A stretch of DNA of 64,000 bases from Phallus indusiatus (lineage: Eukaryota; Basidiomycota; Agaricomycetes; Phallales; Phallaceae), in assembly GCA_027605045.1 (NCBI GenBank), contig JAQFWX010000036.1, forward strand, positions 1 to 64,000. Direction: 5' to 3'. The notes below the pieces were generated by a model that saw nothing but the letters and a program-made list of their open reading frames with translations, did not search any database and was not told the origin of the DNA. The translations under genes and the position numbers were made by a program. Shown one piece after another: positions 23,667 to 35,598 of this stretch. Positions within the stretch are counted from its first letter, which is position 1. Each line of letters begins with the position of its first letter.

Positions 23667-24900
23667 ATCCTGATTATATATATTATCTGTTCCCCTGCTT
23701 CGCGATAATAGCATTTATCTATATGCCATAATTTATACCCTGGACTTTTCTCACCGGCTTCTATATCCTATTGTATAATCATATTTTGCTTTGGACTTTA
23801 ATGTCGGAAACACACCTTGCGTCACTACATAATTAATAATCTTCTCTTCTTATTCACTTGCTTACTAGAAGCTTTTGAGGACCATCCGTAGTGATGATTA
23901 CTTGGTGGTACATATGTACATATAGCCTGCATGGTATGCAAAGATAGCAGTTGTCCATCCCAATATTTGACCATGAACCTAAGTTCTAAATGGGAATACA
24001 TAAGTTCTGCAGTTTTGAATTATTTCGCGTCTATTCTAAAGTCAATATGCGTAATTACGGATTTTGTATCAATTAAAGGCTCTCGACTTTGAGCCTTTTA
24101 TCCATTCTTTGTATTTGTATGCTGTTAGCCCAATTTCAAGTGTCAGAAGCCTAAGTGGGGGGTCGCTAATGGCGTAGACGGCACCGACGGTGACCAACCC
24201 TATCAACGTCTTTTGATCATGACGTTGAATTGGATTCGCTATATGTATGACATGAGAAACGTCTTAATCATGATTAGTTGGGCTTTGCGTCGTTGGCAGT
24301 TGCGCACTATCAGACTCGGCTGCCAAATGATACTGTTACAGTTTCTTTGGCATGCTCCGGGGTGATATCCTTCTTTTGAGGATCATTTTCCTTAATTATT
24401 CGACCTGTTTTCGGTTGTGGACATCATGATTTTGCTTTAGAGGGAAATCTAGGCTACTTCAAACCCTTGATATCAATTTTTAGAGCGATTTAAAAAATCT
24501 TTGTCATTTGGAAAAACAAGTGCGACACTGCGGTTGACGTCGGACGCAGTAGTAGGCAGTACTTCCCAATCCCGAGTCCATTTTTGACAATTTTGCTGAA
24601 TTTGGGAACCTGTGTACAACTATATTTATAAATTTGATTTATTTGTTCTAACGTGTTCAGGATCGTCAAGTGCTGCACCAAAGCATGTACAGCCTAGGTA
24701 CGCCTGCGCCTGCGGCATTGCGGAACGGGACACACGACACAGCATTTTGCGTACGTAAGCCATGAGTGCTTATGCCGTGGGATACGCGCCTATTCAGACC
24801 CCAACTTGCCTTTTCTTCAACACTTTTAAATCATTTTGAATTCTTTTCGGTCTCTCAATCGTCTTTTTTATTTCGAACTTAATCGTTTTATCATCACGAC
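23667..24900. other. Intergenic, nothing recognised
   Basis: AT-rich region between the velvet stop and the CYSTM gene. An imperfect inverted repeat (AGGCTC / GAGCCT around 24075-24100) followed by T-rich sequence might mark the velvet 3' end. CT-rich sequence from 24800 to 24900 is the leader of the next gene. Confidence 0.45.
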
Positions 24901-25425
24901 ATGTCCGGATATCATCCTCAAGGTCAACAAGGATACTACCCTCCCCCAGGTGGTGCTCCTCCCCAGGTTTTAGACTTTTCCTCGCTTTGTTGTGAATCCA
25001 CTGATGTCCTTCACAGGGATATTATCCTCAGCCTCCTCAACCCGCTTATGGAGGACAGCCATATTATCAAGCACAGTATGTTCTACTTTCACAATTACGT
25101 CTTAGTATCGAGACTAATTTTTATACTTTGTACAAAGACCCCAACCACAGACTATCTACGTGTATGTCGTCAATATATAAACCCCAAGCGAGTACTAATG
25201 TGTAATTTGTAAACCAGTCAGCAACAACGACCACCTCAAGATGATGACTGCTGTGCTTGGTATGCTTTCTCGTAACCTAAATTGTCTTGTTCTTTTGCTA
25301 ACTCGACGTCTAGTTTGGCCGGGGTAAGTGTTGACACTCAACATACGTTACCACATTCATCAACACTGCCTATTTAGTGTTGCTTGTGCTGCGCTCTAGA
25401 AGAACTGTTTTGCTGTCTTGTTTAA
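24901..25425 (+). CDS. Small CYSTM-type cysteine-rich membrane protein
   Basis: Six exons give a protein of about 75 residues. The N-terminus is Pro/Gln/Tyr-rich (MSGYHPQGQQGYYPPPGGAP, then GYYPQPPQPAYGGQPYYQA) and the end is a Cys-rich module: DDDCCACLAGCCLCCALEEL followed by FCCLV and a stop at 25423-25425. This layout, disordered PQY repeats followed by a short Cys-packed hydrophobic segment, fits the CYSTM family of stress-related tail-anchored membrane proteins. The fifth exon is only 10 nt (25314-25323). It is needed to keep the Cys module in frame and is bordered by TCTAG and GTAAGT. Confidence 0.75.
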
Positions 25426-25765
25426 CGAATGTTTTTTAACTTATGATGCCGTCGGTTTTTTTTCTTCTTGCGTAGGAATTGATGGATTTTCTCATTTTCT
25501 CATTCTCTGCTTTCTTCGGGGCGTTCGTTAATAAACTCCAGAGTTTTCTTTATAATGCCCTTATGTTCCGTTTATGATTATTTTGTAAATATCATTTCCG
25601 AGAAATGATAGCTTTGACGAGAGTAATTACTATCTTTCTCGGGTTTTGTCCCTATCATCATTGTGTGTGCTCCGACTCCTGTGTGACACAACAGTAACTG
25701 TGAACTCGTCACATACCCCATTCCTCCCCTTCCAAAAAAAATAAACGAAAGCTTTTTTGCTGGAA
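25426..25765. other. Intergenic between CYSTM gene and cytochrome c1
   Basis: T-rich 3' region of the CYSTM gene followed by the cytochrome c1 promoter. Minus-strand open frames here are shadows. No gene is supported. Confidence 0.45.
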
Positions 25766-27102
25766 ATGCTAAGGCTTCCCGCAGCGGCGCTGAGGGGAAG
25801 TAATTTGACCAACACCTCAAGGAATACCGTCCATCGTTTATCTGTGAGTTTACCTCCCTGACATTTTTGTAGCGATACTGACATCCCTTGCGCTGTAGTC
25901 GCGCTTCTCCTCCACCAATGCTTCATCAACACACGGTGCTCGGGTTTGTGGTTTTACAACATGCTTCGTGAATGTATCGCTGAAATTGTAGAATTCTGAA
26001 TTCCGAATGATAGTCACTTTGGACCTCAAATGCTGCTATTGCTTCCGCTACGCTAGTCTCTGTCGGGTCTGTTGCGTGGTACACACATCTGTATGGTACT
26101 CTTCCCTTCATTGGCGAAGTACAGGCAAGTCATGCCTCGGACGAAGGATTACATCCCGTTCATTATCCGTGGTCTCATAACGGCTGGTTTGACACCTTTG
26201 ACCACGCAAGGTATGAACAGAAACCTGACCTTTTCTATCTATCCATAAATTAATTTCTTTTTATTTGTCCTGTTTAGCATCCGCCGTGGGTATCAAGTAT
26301 ACCGTGAAGTTTGTGCTGCATGCCATTCATTAGACCGTATCGCATGGCGTAACCTTGTCGGTGTTTCTCACAATGTCAATGAGGTCAAAGCCATGGCGGA
26401 AGAAGTGGAATACACGGACGGTCCAAATGACCAAGGCGAAATGTATCAGCGCCCTGGAAAACTCTCTGATTACATGCCTCCTCCGTATCCGAATGAAGAA
26501 ACCGCTCGAGCTTCTAATGGAGGTGCTAGCCCTCCTGATTTGAGCTTAATCGTCAAAGCACGTCATGGCGGCGCGGTACGTATGAATTTGAACATTCGAA
26601 TTTGAGTTTTTTAAATAAAGCCAAATTACTGACCAGGACTATATATTCTCGCTCTTGACCGGATATATCGATCCCCCCGCTGGAGTCGAAGTTCGTGAGG
26701 GCATGAACTACAATCCTTACTTCCCTGGTGGAGCTATTTCCATGGCTCGTGTTCTCTTTGATGGCGTTGTCGAATATGACGACGGTGAGACAATTCAGCT
26801 TCAGTGGTTTGTTGATGGAATGTCCTGACTGTACGGACAGGTACACCTGCCACGACGTCGCAAATGGCCAAGGACGTCGTGACATTCCTCAACTGGGCTG
26901 CAGAGCCAGAACACGACGAGCGTAAGAAAATCGGCTTAAAAGGTGTAATACTTTTCTCGGCCTTAACGCTGGTTACACTATACGTCAAGAGATTCAAATG
27001 GACTGTCATAAAGAATAGGAAGATCTGTAAGTGGACCTGATCCAGGATGACAGATTTTTTTCTCATGTTTTGTCCCCAGTCTATAACCCCCCCAAAGTTT
27101 AG
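25766..27102 (+). CDS. CYT1: Cytochrome c1, heme protein of respiratory complex III
   Basis: Mitochondrial bc1 complex subunit passing electrons from the Rieske protein to cytochrome c. The first exon gives a presequence ([20 protein letters not shown]), two further exons give [16 protein letters not shown] and [20 protein letters not shown]. The mature protein begins about [20 protein letters not shown], carries the heme motif CAACH in [18 protein letters not shown], then [20 protein letters not shown] and [20 protein letters not shown] (the Met ligand region). The membrane anchor is [21 protein letters not shown] last exon of about 20 nt encodes FYNPPKV after NRKI. Seven exons, all with GT..AG ends. 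Length and motif order are normal. Confidence 0.93.
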
Positions 27103-27389
27103 ACCTTAAGTAGTCCTTGTGCACCCCATTACTTTCGCCTGTTACATAATTTACCTTTGTCCAAAACATTGAAGATATACAACTGTCCAAGCAAATTGGA
27201 CTTTGAAACCAATGTTTTATTGTTTTGTGTGATATAATAAAAAGGCCCGGCATGATTTCGTTGCGTCGACTCCATAAAGCCAACATTACACCGGCTTAGC
27301 TAAGCAGACAGGGCGTGCACTATCCTCTCCCTTTCCCGTCACCTTCACATCTAGAGAAGTTGCAACTATCTTATTTTTTTTCCAGCATC

Positions 27390-29227
27390 ATGGATTTCCC
27401 TCCAACTCTTCGGTATTCATGCTTCTCTTGAGAAAGTTTATTTATGGCCAACTGATGATGTTAAACTTTTTTGCTAGAAAATGGGTCGAATTACAGATGA
27501 GCAAGATGGACAATTCCAACAGGCAGGAAGCCATGGATGAAATGAAGAAGGTAATACAACAGCATACCCTAGAGGGAGATATGTGGACGTTCGATTGGCT
27601 ATCCCTTAAGTTGGAAAGGTGAGTTGAAATTCTTTGCGGCGTTTGCTATATCACCCGTTTGGCTCAATACTGCGCTTGTTCAAAAGTCTTGAACCTAAGC
27701 TATTCTTGAAGCGAAAATTGTAAGTGTTCTCAAAACGTTGAATAATTTCTCCGTTTTTGAAATATTTCCTTATCATAGTCAACAAGAAACCGGTAATAAG
27801 AAAGGCAAGAAGGCAATTAAGACTTCATATGTTCTGGGAGCCGAAGATGAGATCGCGAAAGCCAAGAGGGCTCGTCGGTTCGAAAGAGAACATGAGATTG
27901 AGAAACGACGATTACGTACTGGGGGAGTCGGTTTTGAGAGCGACTTCGAATCATCTTCATCTTCATCACTTCATAATACCCACTATAGGGGAAATACAGG
28001 TTCAATCACACAAGGTGTACATGACATTACACTCGAGAATGGATACGATCCGGTACTCATCCCGCCTTCTCTTTTTTTCATCGCACTTGATTCTATTGAT
28101 TTCATGTCTCAGAATGTTATCGATTGGGATAGATATACCATCGTTGGAAGATCGACAAGTCTGTTCAAGGATTACCTCCGTCTCACTACAGTACGTTGAC
28201 AATTGTTTCTTATTTTTTGTTCGCGCGTAGTTTAATGTTCTGTTATAGGAACCTAATCCTGATGATATACGTCCTATTCATGTTCTCAAATTGACGTTGA
28301 AAGAACTGAAACGCATTTGGAGGGAAAAGAACGATTATAAATACATCAACAATCAGTTCAAATCCTTGCGACAAGACTTGACTGTTCGTGTTCAAGTAAA
28401 GATTATATCTATTCTGATATCTTTCGCGCACAGGTTCAGCGGATCAAAACCGATTTCACTGTTCAAGTGTACGAGATACATGCACGGATGGCATTAGAAG
28501 CCGTGAATTTTCCTAGTTCACTTTGTGCTTTTTTCCTCTTCTGATAGTGTGCATCTGTTAGGGTGACATGGTCGAGTATAATCAGTGTCAGGGAATGCTA
28601 AAACATCTATACGAACTCGGCCTCCCGGGTAGCTTCCATGAGTTCTTAGCATATCGCCTCCTTTCCATGGTGCACGGAAGAAATAAGAGAGGCAAGTGCA
28701 TCTTTTTTGCTCAGATCGGTTTCCTTCTAATTCTCGTTGTTAGAAATGAATATTCTTGTAGGTCAGCTAACCGATGAACAGAAAGCCGCTGCAGCGATAC
28801 GTCATGCCCTGGAAGTATCGAAAGCGCTAACCAGAAATAACTACCACGCATTTTTCCGTCTTTTTGATACGGCTCCAAATATGGGTGGTTATATTATGGA
28901 CCACTTTGTGGAGGAGAAGCGAATTCTGGCGTTGGTTACTATGTGCAAATCGTCAGTGCTTTTTTTGGTTTGATGAACAACATTATTTTTGGGGGCTAAC
29001 GTCAGCGTAGTTACTTGACATTACCGCTTTCCTTCATTGAGAAAGAACTAAGTTATGACTCCCTAGAAGCAGCCCGCAAATCGTTAGAAGCTCACAATAG
29101 TGCTATCTTCAAGAATCCGCATGACATGGATAGTCTGAAGAACATTGATTGTCGAGCTGCTTTACCAAATTTACTCGCTGCTTTCGATGAGAAGTATAGC
29201 AAAGTCGGAATCAAGGGCCGCATCTAA
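27390..29227 (+). CDS. SAC3/GANP/THP3-family PCI protein (LENG8-like)
   Basis: Nuclear mRNA-processing protein; yeast Thp3 works with Csn12 in transcription elongation and splicing. The proposed start is MDFPPTLR at 27390, spliced to KWVELQMSKMDNSNRQEAMD and DMWTFDWLSLKLER. A basic region (KGKKAIKTSYVLGAEDEIAK) precedes the SAC3 core: NVIDWDRYTIVGRSTSLFKD, YLRLTTEPNPDDIRPIHVLK, YKYINNQFKSLRQDLTVQ, VQVYEIHARMALEAGDMVEY, QCQGMLKHLYELGLPGSFHE and FEAYR-equivalent FLAYRLLSM. The C-terminus is a PCI-type winged helix (LPLSFIEKELSY). A poly-pyrimidine tract and AG just before the ATG could be an acceptor, so an upstream exon cannot be excluded. About 400 residues. Confidence 0.82.
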
Positions 29228-29380
29228 GGAACCCCGTCAGTTTGGTTTTTTCTTCCCCTTCATTCACCTCCTTCCTACATTCTGTTATAACAGCGTATTT
29301 ATGCGTTGTTTGATTATTACAATTCCTTTGGTTCTGTATCTTCGTACGCGACATGTATGTAACTTTTATTCAATAATTGA

Positions 29381-30852
29381 TTAGTCTCGCATCCGTGCGG
29401 GTACAAAACGTCTTAATACAACTTCTCGAATGGTGTAATGATTCAGACATGCGGGTGATGATAAGGTTTTGGGCGACATCCGTTTAGACGACGGTATTGT
29501 TACATATGTCAAAATGAGAGTCTGTTGAAAAATGGTTCAGCGTTTGATTGTGTTATCAGATTTCGACTTACTTTTTGAACTTGGGTGTTAACGCGACTAA
29601 TGGTGCTTAACCATGACCATGAGAATGGATCAACGTTGGCTAAGTTAAACGGCGAATGCATTCGATCCTCTTCGTCCTCGTATACCGGACACAACACGAT
29701 TGCGAACCTACATGTTGCTGTATGAACACGCATATCAGTGCGAGGTCATAAACACGTACTCTGCGTGATGGAACACGGGGCCACGTTTATAAAGGAGATA
29801 ATCTACGCAAAACTTGATTCCTGTCCGTACGACCCATCCGAGGGATCGATAATGGTGATATAAAACATAGTGAACCAAAAAAGGGTTGTCAAAACGTGAT
29901 GGTGAAAGGTTAGGCTGTGTGAACGGAAGATGGACGGTCTGGAAAGTTGTCCATATTTGTGGTAATGACATTGTTTCACCCTGTTCAGACTATGAGCATG
30001 AATATACACACAAGAGATTTCAAAAGTACCGTTTCCGGGTCGAGCAAGTATAGGCAGTCTAATGCCCAGATTAAGAAGAAAGCTTCTTGTAATGTTAATT
30101 GAAGATGTTCAAGATTCTCTGGAATCTCTTCCAAAGCGTCTTCCTGCTGTGTTTCTTCCGGGAGCACTTCTTGCGGTGGGACGTCCGATAGATCTGGTGT
30201 TTCCCTGGTTGACCGTTGAGCCACATAATTTGCAACGGCTTCGCGGGTTAAAGGAGCGACTTTGACAGTCGTATCACCAGCGGCGAAAGCTGCTTCCGCT
30301 TCAGCTACTGAAGAAGCAAACGCTTGTGCTCGATCGAGTTTGAACTGTTGCCGTTCAGCTCGACGCTTTGCCGTTAATTCCTCAGCAGTCAACACTGCAT
30401 GACTAATTTTAAGCAAAATGCTCAATAAATTCTAAGAGATGTAAACACGCACTCTTCTTGGCTTTTGCCTGTAGTTCGTGTATGCGCCGGGTTAGCCAGC
30501 TTGGCTCGCTCCGAGATAGGCTGCCTTTGCCAAAGAATCCTCTCCTCCACAAAATCATTGTATCTGTCTCGTTTATAATCCATACTGAAGAAGTGTCGTA
30601 ATGGAATACTCCTTGACATTGGGGATTTTCAACTTTTGTTCTCCATGAATGAATTAGTCCGACATTCGCAACGTTTCCTGGCGGTTCAGGAGGGGAAAAT
30701 AGAATTGGGAGGGGATACGCGTAAATCTGGTTGATTTCTTTTTTGCGACCGCGAGCTTTGGATGATGTATCGTTCGGTGGGGCGGGTGTAGTCATTTTGG
30801 CAAATGCAGCGGCAGCAGTCACGGTGACGATGATCGACGCGACGCGCGTCAA
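29381..30852 (-). CDS. SEN2: tRNA-splicing endonuclease catalytic subunit SEN2
   Basis: One of two catalytic subunits of the enzyme that removes introns from nuclear pre-tRNA (5' splice site). After an N-terminal region ([18 protein letters not shown]) and a basic/acidic helix ([20 protein letters not shown]), the endonuclease fold is intact: [20 protein letters not shown], then [32 protein letters not shown] and [11 protein letters not shown]. The catalytic Tyr (YKRGP), His (HHAEF) and Lys (VQK at an exon border) are all present. The C-terminus is [13 protein letters not shown] with stop 29381-29383. Start could be 30852 or the downstream ATG at 30795 (MTTPAPPND), which lacks an odd hydrophobic leader and is preferred. 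The gene is head-to-head with the dynein chain. Confidence 0.9.
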
Positions 30853-30918
30853 TACTATACAAGGGTCCGTTCAACTGTCAACGTTTTACATTTCAGAGGG
30901 ACTCCGGAGCGACCGATC
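30853..30918. promoter_or_regulatory. Compact bidirectional promoter between SEN2 and dynein intermediate chain
   Basis: 66 bp between the outermost possible start codons (123 bp if SEN2 starts at 30795). No TATA box is visible. Both genes are low-level housekeeping genes, which fits a shared TATA-less promoter. Confidence 0.5.
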
Positions 30919-33369
30919 ATGCAAGAACGTCGTCGAGCAGAATTAGAAGCTAAACGAGCCAGATTAGCTGAATACAAAAAGGCTCGAGAGGAGAGGCAAA
31001 AAGCGTCAGCCGAAAATGCGAGACGGAGAGACAGTGAAGTGCGTCCTCAATCTCAGGAACGTCAATAATCTTACATTTCTAATTTTGCGATAGGCTGGCC
31101 CGTCGATTGCGAGACGAGACGCAGAGGCTCTCGTTGACATTCTGCTGAGCGATAGACCGAGAACTAGTGAAAGTGCGGGAGATAGGACACCTTTGTCGGC
31201 ACCTGGTACACCAGCACCAGCAGGCTCAGTGCTAGCTAGTACTCTGATTGGAACGGGGTCAGGAAGACTGAGTAGAGCTAGCAATGCTTCTGACTCACCG
31301 ATTCCTACTCGAATAAACGGCGAGCAGGTCGTTGTACAGCAAGAAAGGTATAGTGAACTGTACGCGAATTTTGCACATCTTGTATATTGATAACATTCTA
31401 GGTTTATACCCGACTTGATAGACGTTGAACAAGAGCTTTTCGAGCTACCGCGGAAGGTACGAAGCTTATACTGTTAATCAATATTGGTATTGACCGATAT
31501 TCTGCAGGAACGTGTCGTATATAACAAGGAGGTTCAGACTGCCGAAGTAGCTACAGAAACAACTTATGCGGCGCCGCAAGAGGATATGGTTCAGCGGATT
31601 ACCAAAGAGCAACAAGAGGCCGAATTAGTGGCTACTCGCGAAAAGGAGCTTCAAGAGGAAGAAGCGAAACTGGAGAAAGAAATCGAAGATGAGATCCGAG
31701 GTGCGCGTATGGACACGTATTTTGAATCAATTTACTCATTTCCGCTGTATAGAAATTACTGAAGAAGAGAGAGCTAATATTTTTGTCGCCCCCGAGTTCA
31801 TTGAATTTTTGGAACAATCGTCGAAAATCGTTCAGCGGGCATTAAGTGACGGTTATGATTATATCAGAGATTACACTGTTGGAGCTGATTCTGGACAGTA
31901 GGTCACTTTTTACGGGCGACATATTTCTAACACTAATGGTACGTAAAGTGACGATTCAGAAGGAAAACGAGTCAAGCGAGTGTGTGCTTTTTGGGACGAA
32001 CAGCGGTGTAAGAACCGGTCGATCACTGACGTTGACTGGTCTCCAAAAGTGTGGTATATTATTTCATACTTTTCGAGCTATTAATTAACTTTGTCTAGTA
32101 TCCGGAATTGAGCGTGGCTTCCTACAATAAAAATCCTGCGGCTTTGAATGAACCCGATGGAATCGTTGCCGTCTGGAATCTTCACCTGTTAGAACGGCCT
32201 GAATTCGTTTTCCACTCGCAGGTATGAATCAGATTAATGAAGATGACTGTCTTCTAATTCATGTCAGTCCGATGTTCTTTCCGTGTGCTTTTCACCTTTT
32301 CATTCGAATCTCGTATTTGGTGGAACTTATTCCGGCCAAATTCTTCTGTGGGACACTCGATCCAAGCATCTTCCGATCCTCAAAACACCACTCTCAGCTG
32401 CAGGACACACACATCCAGTATATGCTATGCAAATGGTTGGAACGCAAAACGCGCACAACCTTATTACAAGTAGTACAGATGGTACTGTGTGCAGTTGGCT
32501 GGTTGATATGCTGGCGCAACCTCAGGTCGGAACAACCTAGTTTGGCAAATAGTTCGAAAAGATGTTGATTCTTTTTTTTGCATAGGAAACACTGGAGCTA
32601 GTATATTCGGGACATAACAAAACTAACGAAGTCGCCATCACCACACTTGCTTTCCCGGACAACGAAACGACCACATTCTGGGTTGGCACAGAAGAAGGCA
32701 GTGTCTATCAAGCTAACCGATATGATAGAGCTGGAGCCAAAGCTGGATTGCAGCAAACCGATATTTACCGAGGACATTCTGGCCCAATTACGGGAATCGA
32801 CTTTCACCCACTTCTCGGGGCGGTCGATTTCTCTGATTATTTCCTCACATGTTCTGTAGACTGGACGGTGAAGCTGTGGCGCAGGTCACCCGCCAAAACT
32901 TCAAATACTGTGCAATTCATTGCACCTCTGTATTCCTTTGATGAGGCTGACGATTATGTTTATGACGTCAAGTGGCACCCTTCACACCCAGCGTTGTTCG
33001 GAACGGTGGACGGAGCGGGAAGGTTTGATCTCTGGAATCTAAATATTGATACTGAGGTATGGCAGATCCAGCCTCTGTTATCAATTCACGCTTTACTTAC
33101 CCCGCAAAAATAAGGTCCCTGTCGTTCCGACGCAAGTTGGCTCAAATCGGGCTATTAATAAATTAGAATGGGACAAAAAGGACGGTCGCAGGGCAGCGCT
33201 GGGATCAAGCGATGGTAAATTGTACATTTATGATATTGGAGACATGGGAATTCCCAGAGAATCGGAGTGGACTGACTTGCAGCGTACTATTGCAAGTATT
33301 GCTGGGACATCGCTGAACGCAAGCAATCTCGACGTCGGAGGAGATCCTCGAATATTAGCTGGTCGATGA
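30919..33369 (+). CDS. Cytoplasmic dynein intermediate chain (WD repeats)
   Basis: Cargo- and dynactin-binding subunit of cytoplasmic dynein. It starts [20 protein letters not shown], the charged N-terminal helix that binds dynactin p150/NudE, and continues with a Ser/Pro-rich region. The KEVQTA motif (31530 region) resembles an LC8 light-chain anchor. After [20 protein letters not shown] the C-terminal WD beta-propeller begins: [113 protein letters not shown] and [20 protein letters not shown]. About 630 residues with roughly ten introns; each splice restores the frame. It fits the fungal dynein IC (Pac11/NudI) family. Confidence 0.92.
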
Positions 33370-33509
33370 TGATTTCAGATTGCAGCGTGTGTACATACTA
33401 GAGTTTGGATATATAAATACCCTCATTTCAATTTGCGTCTTATTCCGTGAGAAACAAAAGAAACAAAAACACATTTTAGTCAATACCATACAGTCAGCGG
33501 ATACCACAA

Positions 33510-35598
33510 ATGCCGCTGCGTCACATAAATAATCTGTGCGCTCGAGTTGGAACCGGTGGCATTGTTACGGCACATTTCTCTTCTCGACTTCTTTGTCGTC
33601 ATTCGTCACTTGCTCGCCGTTCCAAACCATTTTCTCGAACAATGTCTTCTACACACAATTTCAAACAGGCAGGTCACCTACCGACCCTTTTGTAAGCCAA
33701 ATGTACTGACATGCTTGACATTTAGGACTCCCATAAGTGAATATTCTTGTTTTAAGCGTTCAATTACATTAAGGTTTAATATCCTCCTTCCGTCAAACCA
33801 GATTGCTAGTGTGAGACACTCCTGCGCTCAATCTCTAAGAGCCTTCAAGGTGACGCTCTTTTTCTCTAGAATACCTGGACCAATTGAGGTTGCAGACGAC
33901 GTATGTATATGCAAGCTTGTTTCTCTGTTCCTTTCTTAACCTCTAAATACAGGTACTGTATGCTAATGCTCATCCGTCTATGAGCCATGTCTCTGCGGAA
34001 TTCATTCCCGTCTTCGGCGACTGCATCCGAAATATTCGGTGAGAGCTTATATTTAGACGGCCCGCTTTTCTTGGGCCCTTAGTCAGGTTGTACATAGCAA
34101 AGTGCTTTTCACCGAGACGGCGCAGCCTTTCTTGATTGCAGGATCTGGGTCATTAGGATGGGACCAGGTTGCGGCTAATTTAGTTGGTGCGTGTGAGCGT
34201 AAAATAGGGACTCGTTGTTCCGCATGCTGATCAGCTGGACTTGATCCTAGAACCTGGAGAGAAAGCTCTCGTCCTTCACTCAGGTAGGAGTTCCCTTTGC
34301 AATACACTTTATGGTTTATTTATAAGTTGTCAGGGTATTTTGGAGATAGTTTCGCTGATTCGTTGAGTGTCCCGACATATCTAACCGCGTCGTGTCGTCT
34401 CTGATCGCCTTTCAGCCTACGAACATATGGAGCGGAGGTGGAACAACTGAAGGCTGAACTGGGAATGCCTGTTCTGGAATCAGAACTGGAAAATTCTCTT
34501 ATGACCAAGAAATATAAAGTTGTGACATTTACCCATGTGGACACATCGTGCGTATCTTCATACTGCCTGTAAACTATTTATTGACCATATTATCAGGACG
34601 GGTGTTTTGTCCAATGCCAAGCGTATTGCGGAAACGGTTCGAAGGGTGTCTCCGGAGACACTTGTGAGTTCTTCCGCTTTTTACCAATTACACCGGTTTG
34701 ATGATTCACTCTAGGTCATTCTTGACGGTGTTTGTTCCGTCGCCAGCGAGGAGATCCGATTCGATGAATGGGACATCGATGTGGTTATGACTGCTACACA
34801 GAAAGGTCTCGGAACCCCTCCAGGTCTTAGCGTTCTCGTAGCGAGCAAACGGGCGATGGATGTATTCGCTGCAAGGAAGGTTCCTCCGGGGTCATACTAT
34901 GCTAGCTGGAAGAAGTAAGTGTTTCCGTTCACAATATCAAATTTGAAAAATTAAAGGAAGTTTCGCTGTGACGCAGGTGGCTTCCCATTATGCAGGCTTA
35001 TGAACAAGGAAAAGCCGCATACTTTGCTACTCCACCAGTAAACTTGATCTATGCGTTTGCGACTTCCCTTGCTCGCATCGTGGATGGCACCCCATCCTTG
35101 GAGGAACGTTTCCAGTTACATCGAGAGGCTGCCAGAAGAGTAAGACAGGCTGTGACTGATTTGAATTTGAAACAGGTAGATTTGATGTTTACTGTCAGCA
35201 GATCGTCTCAAATTGACGTTTTCCTTAGGTACCTGTTAATGATTCGTTCGCGGCTAACGGCATGACCGCTGTAAGAGCAATCCACAAATCTATTTTTGGA
35301 GCATCTAATTGGTTTTTTTAAACAGGTATATTACCCCGAGGGATTAACAGCAGGCGACTTGCTTTCTCGTTTGGCAAAGCGAGATGTCGTCGTCGCTGGA
35401 GGTTTGCACACTGAAATAAAAGGTTTGTTTAATTCTACCTTTTCAATGCTCGCAAGTTAATTTTCCTCAGATAAATACTTCCGTATTGGCCATATGGGTG
35501 TTACTGTCGTCGATTCTTATCGAGGAGATGTAGATAAGCTTATAAAAGCATTGCAAGAATCCATAAAAGAAGCAAAGGAATCGATTTCAAAGGCGTAG
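33510..35598 (+). CDS. Alanine-glyoxylate / serine-pyruvate aminotransferase
   Basis: PLP-dependent class V aminotransferase that turns glyoxylate plus alanine into glycine and pyruvate. Core sequence after short introns: IPGPIEVADDVLYANAHPSM, SHVSAEFIPVFGDCIRNIR, FLIAGSGSLGWDQVAANLVE, VTFTHVDTSTGVLSNAKRI, LVILDGVCSVASEEIRFDEW, then DVVMTATQKGLGTPPGLSVL with the PLP lysine in TQKG. The end is FRIGHMGVTVVDSYRGDVDK and SISKA. Two starts are possible: ATG 33510, giving a leader rich in Arg and Ser (RLLCRHSSLARRSKPFSR) like a mitochondrial presequence, or ATG 33642 (MSSTHNFKQAGH). About 390 residues from the second start. The C-terminus is not a typical peroxisomal SKL. Homologous to yeast AGX1. 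Confidence 0.9.

Noticed and set aside
24070..24110. Inverted repeat followed by T-run as a terminator
   Set aside because: Imperfect stem; nuclear protein genes in fungi do not use hairpin terminators, so only its presence is noted.
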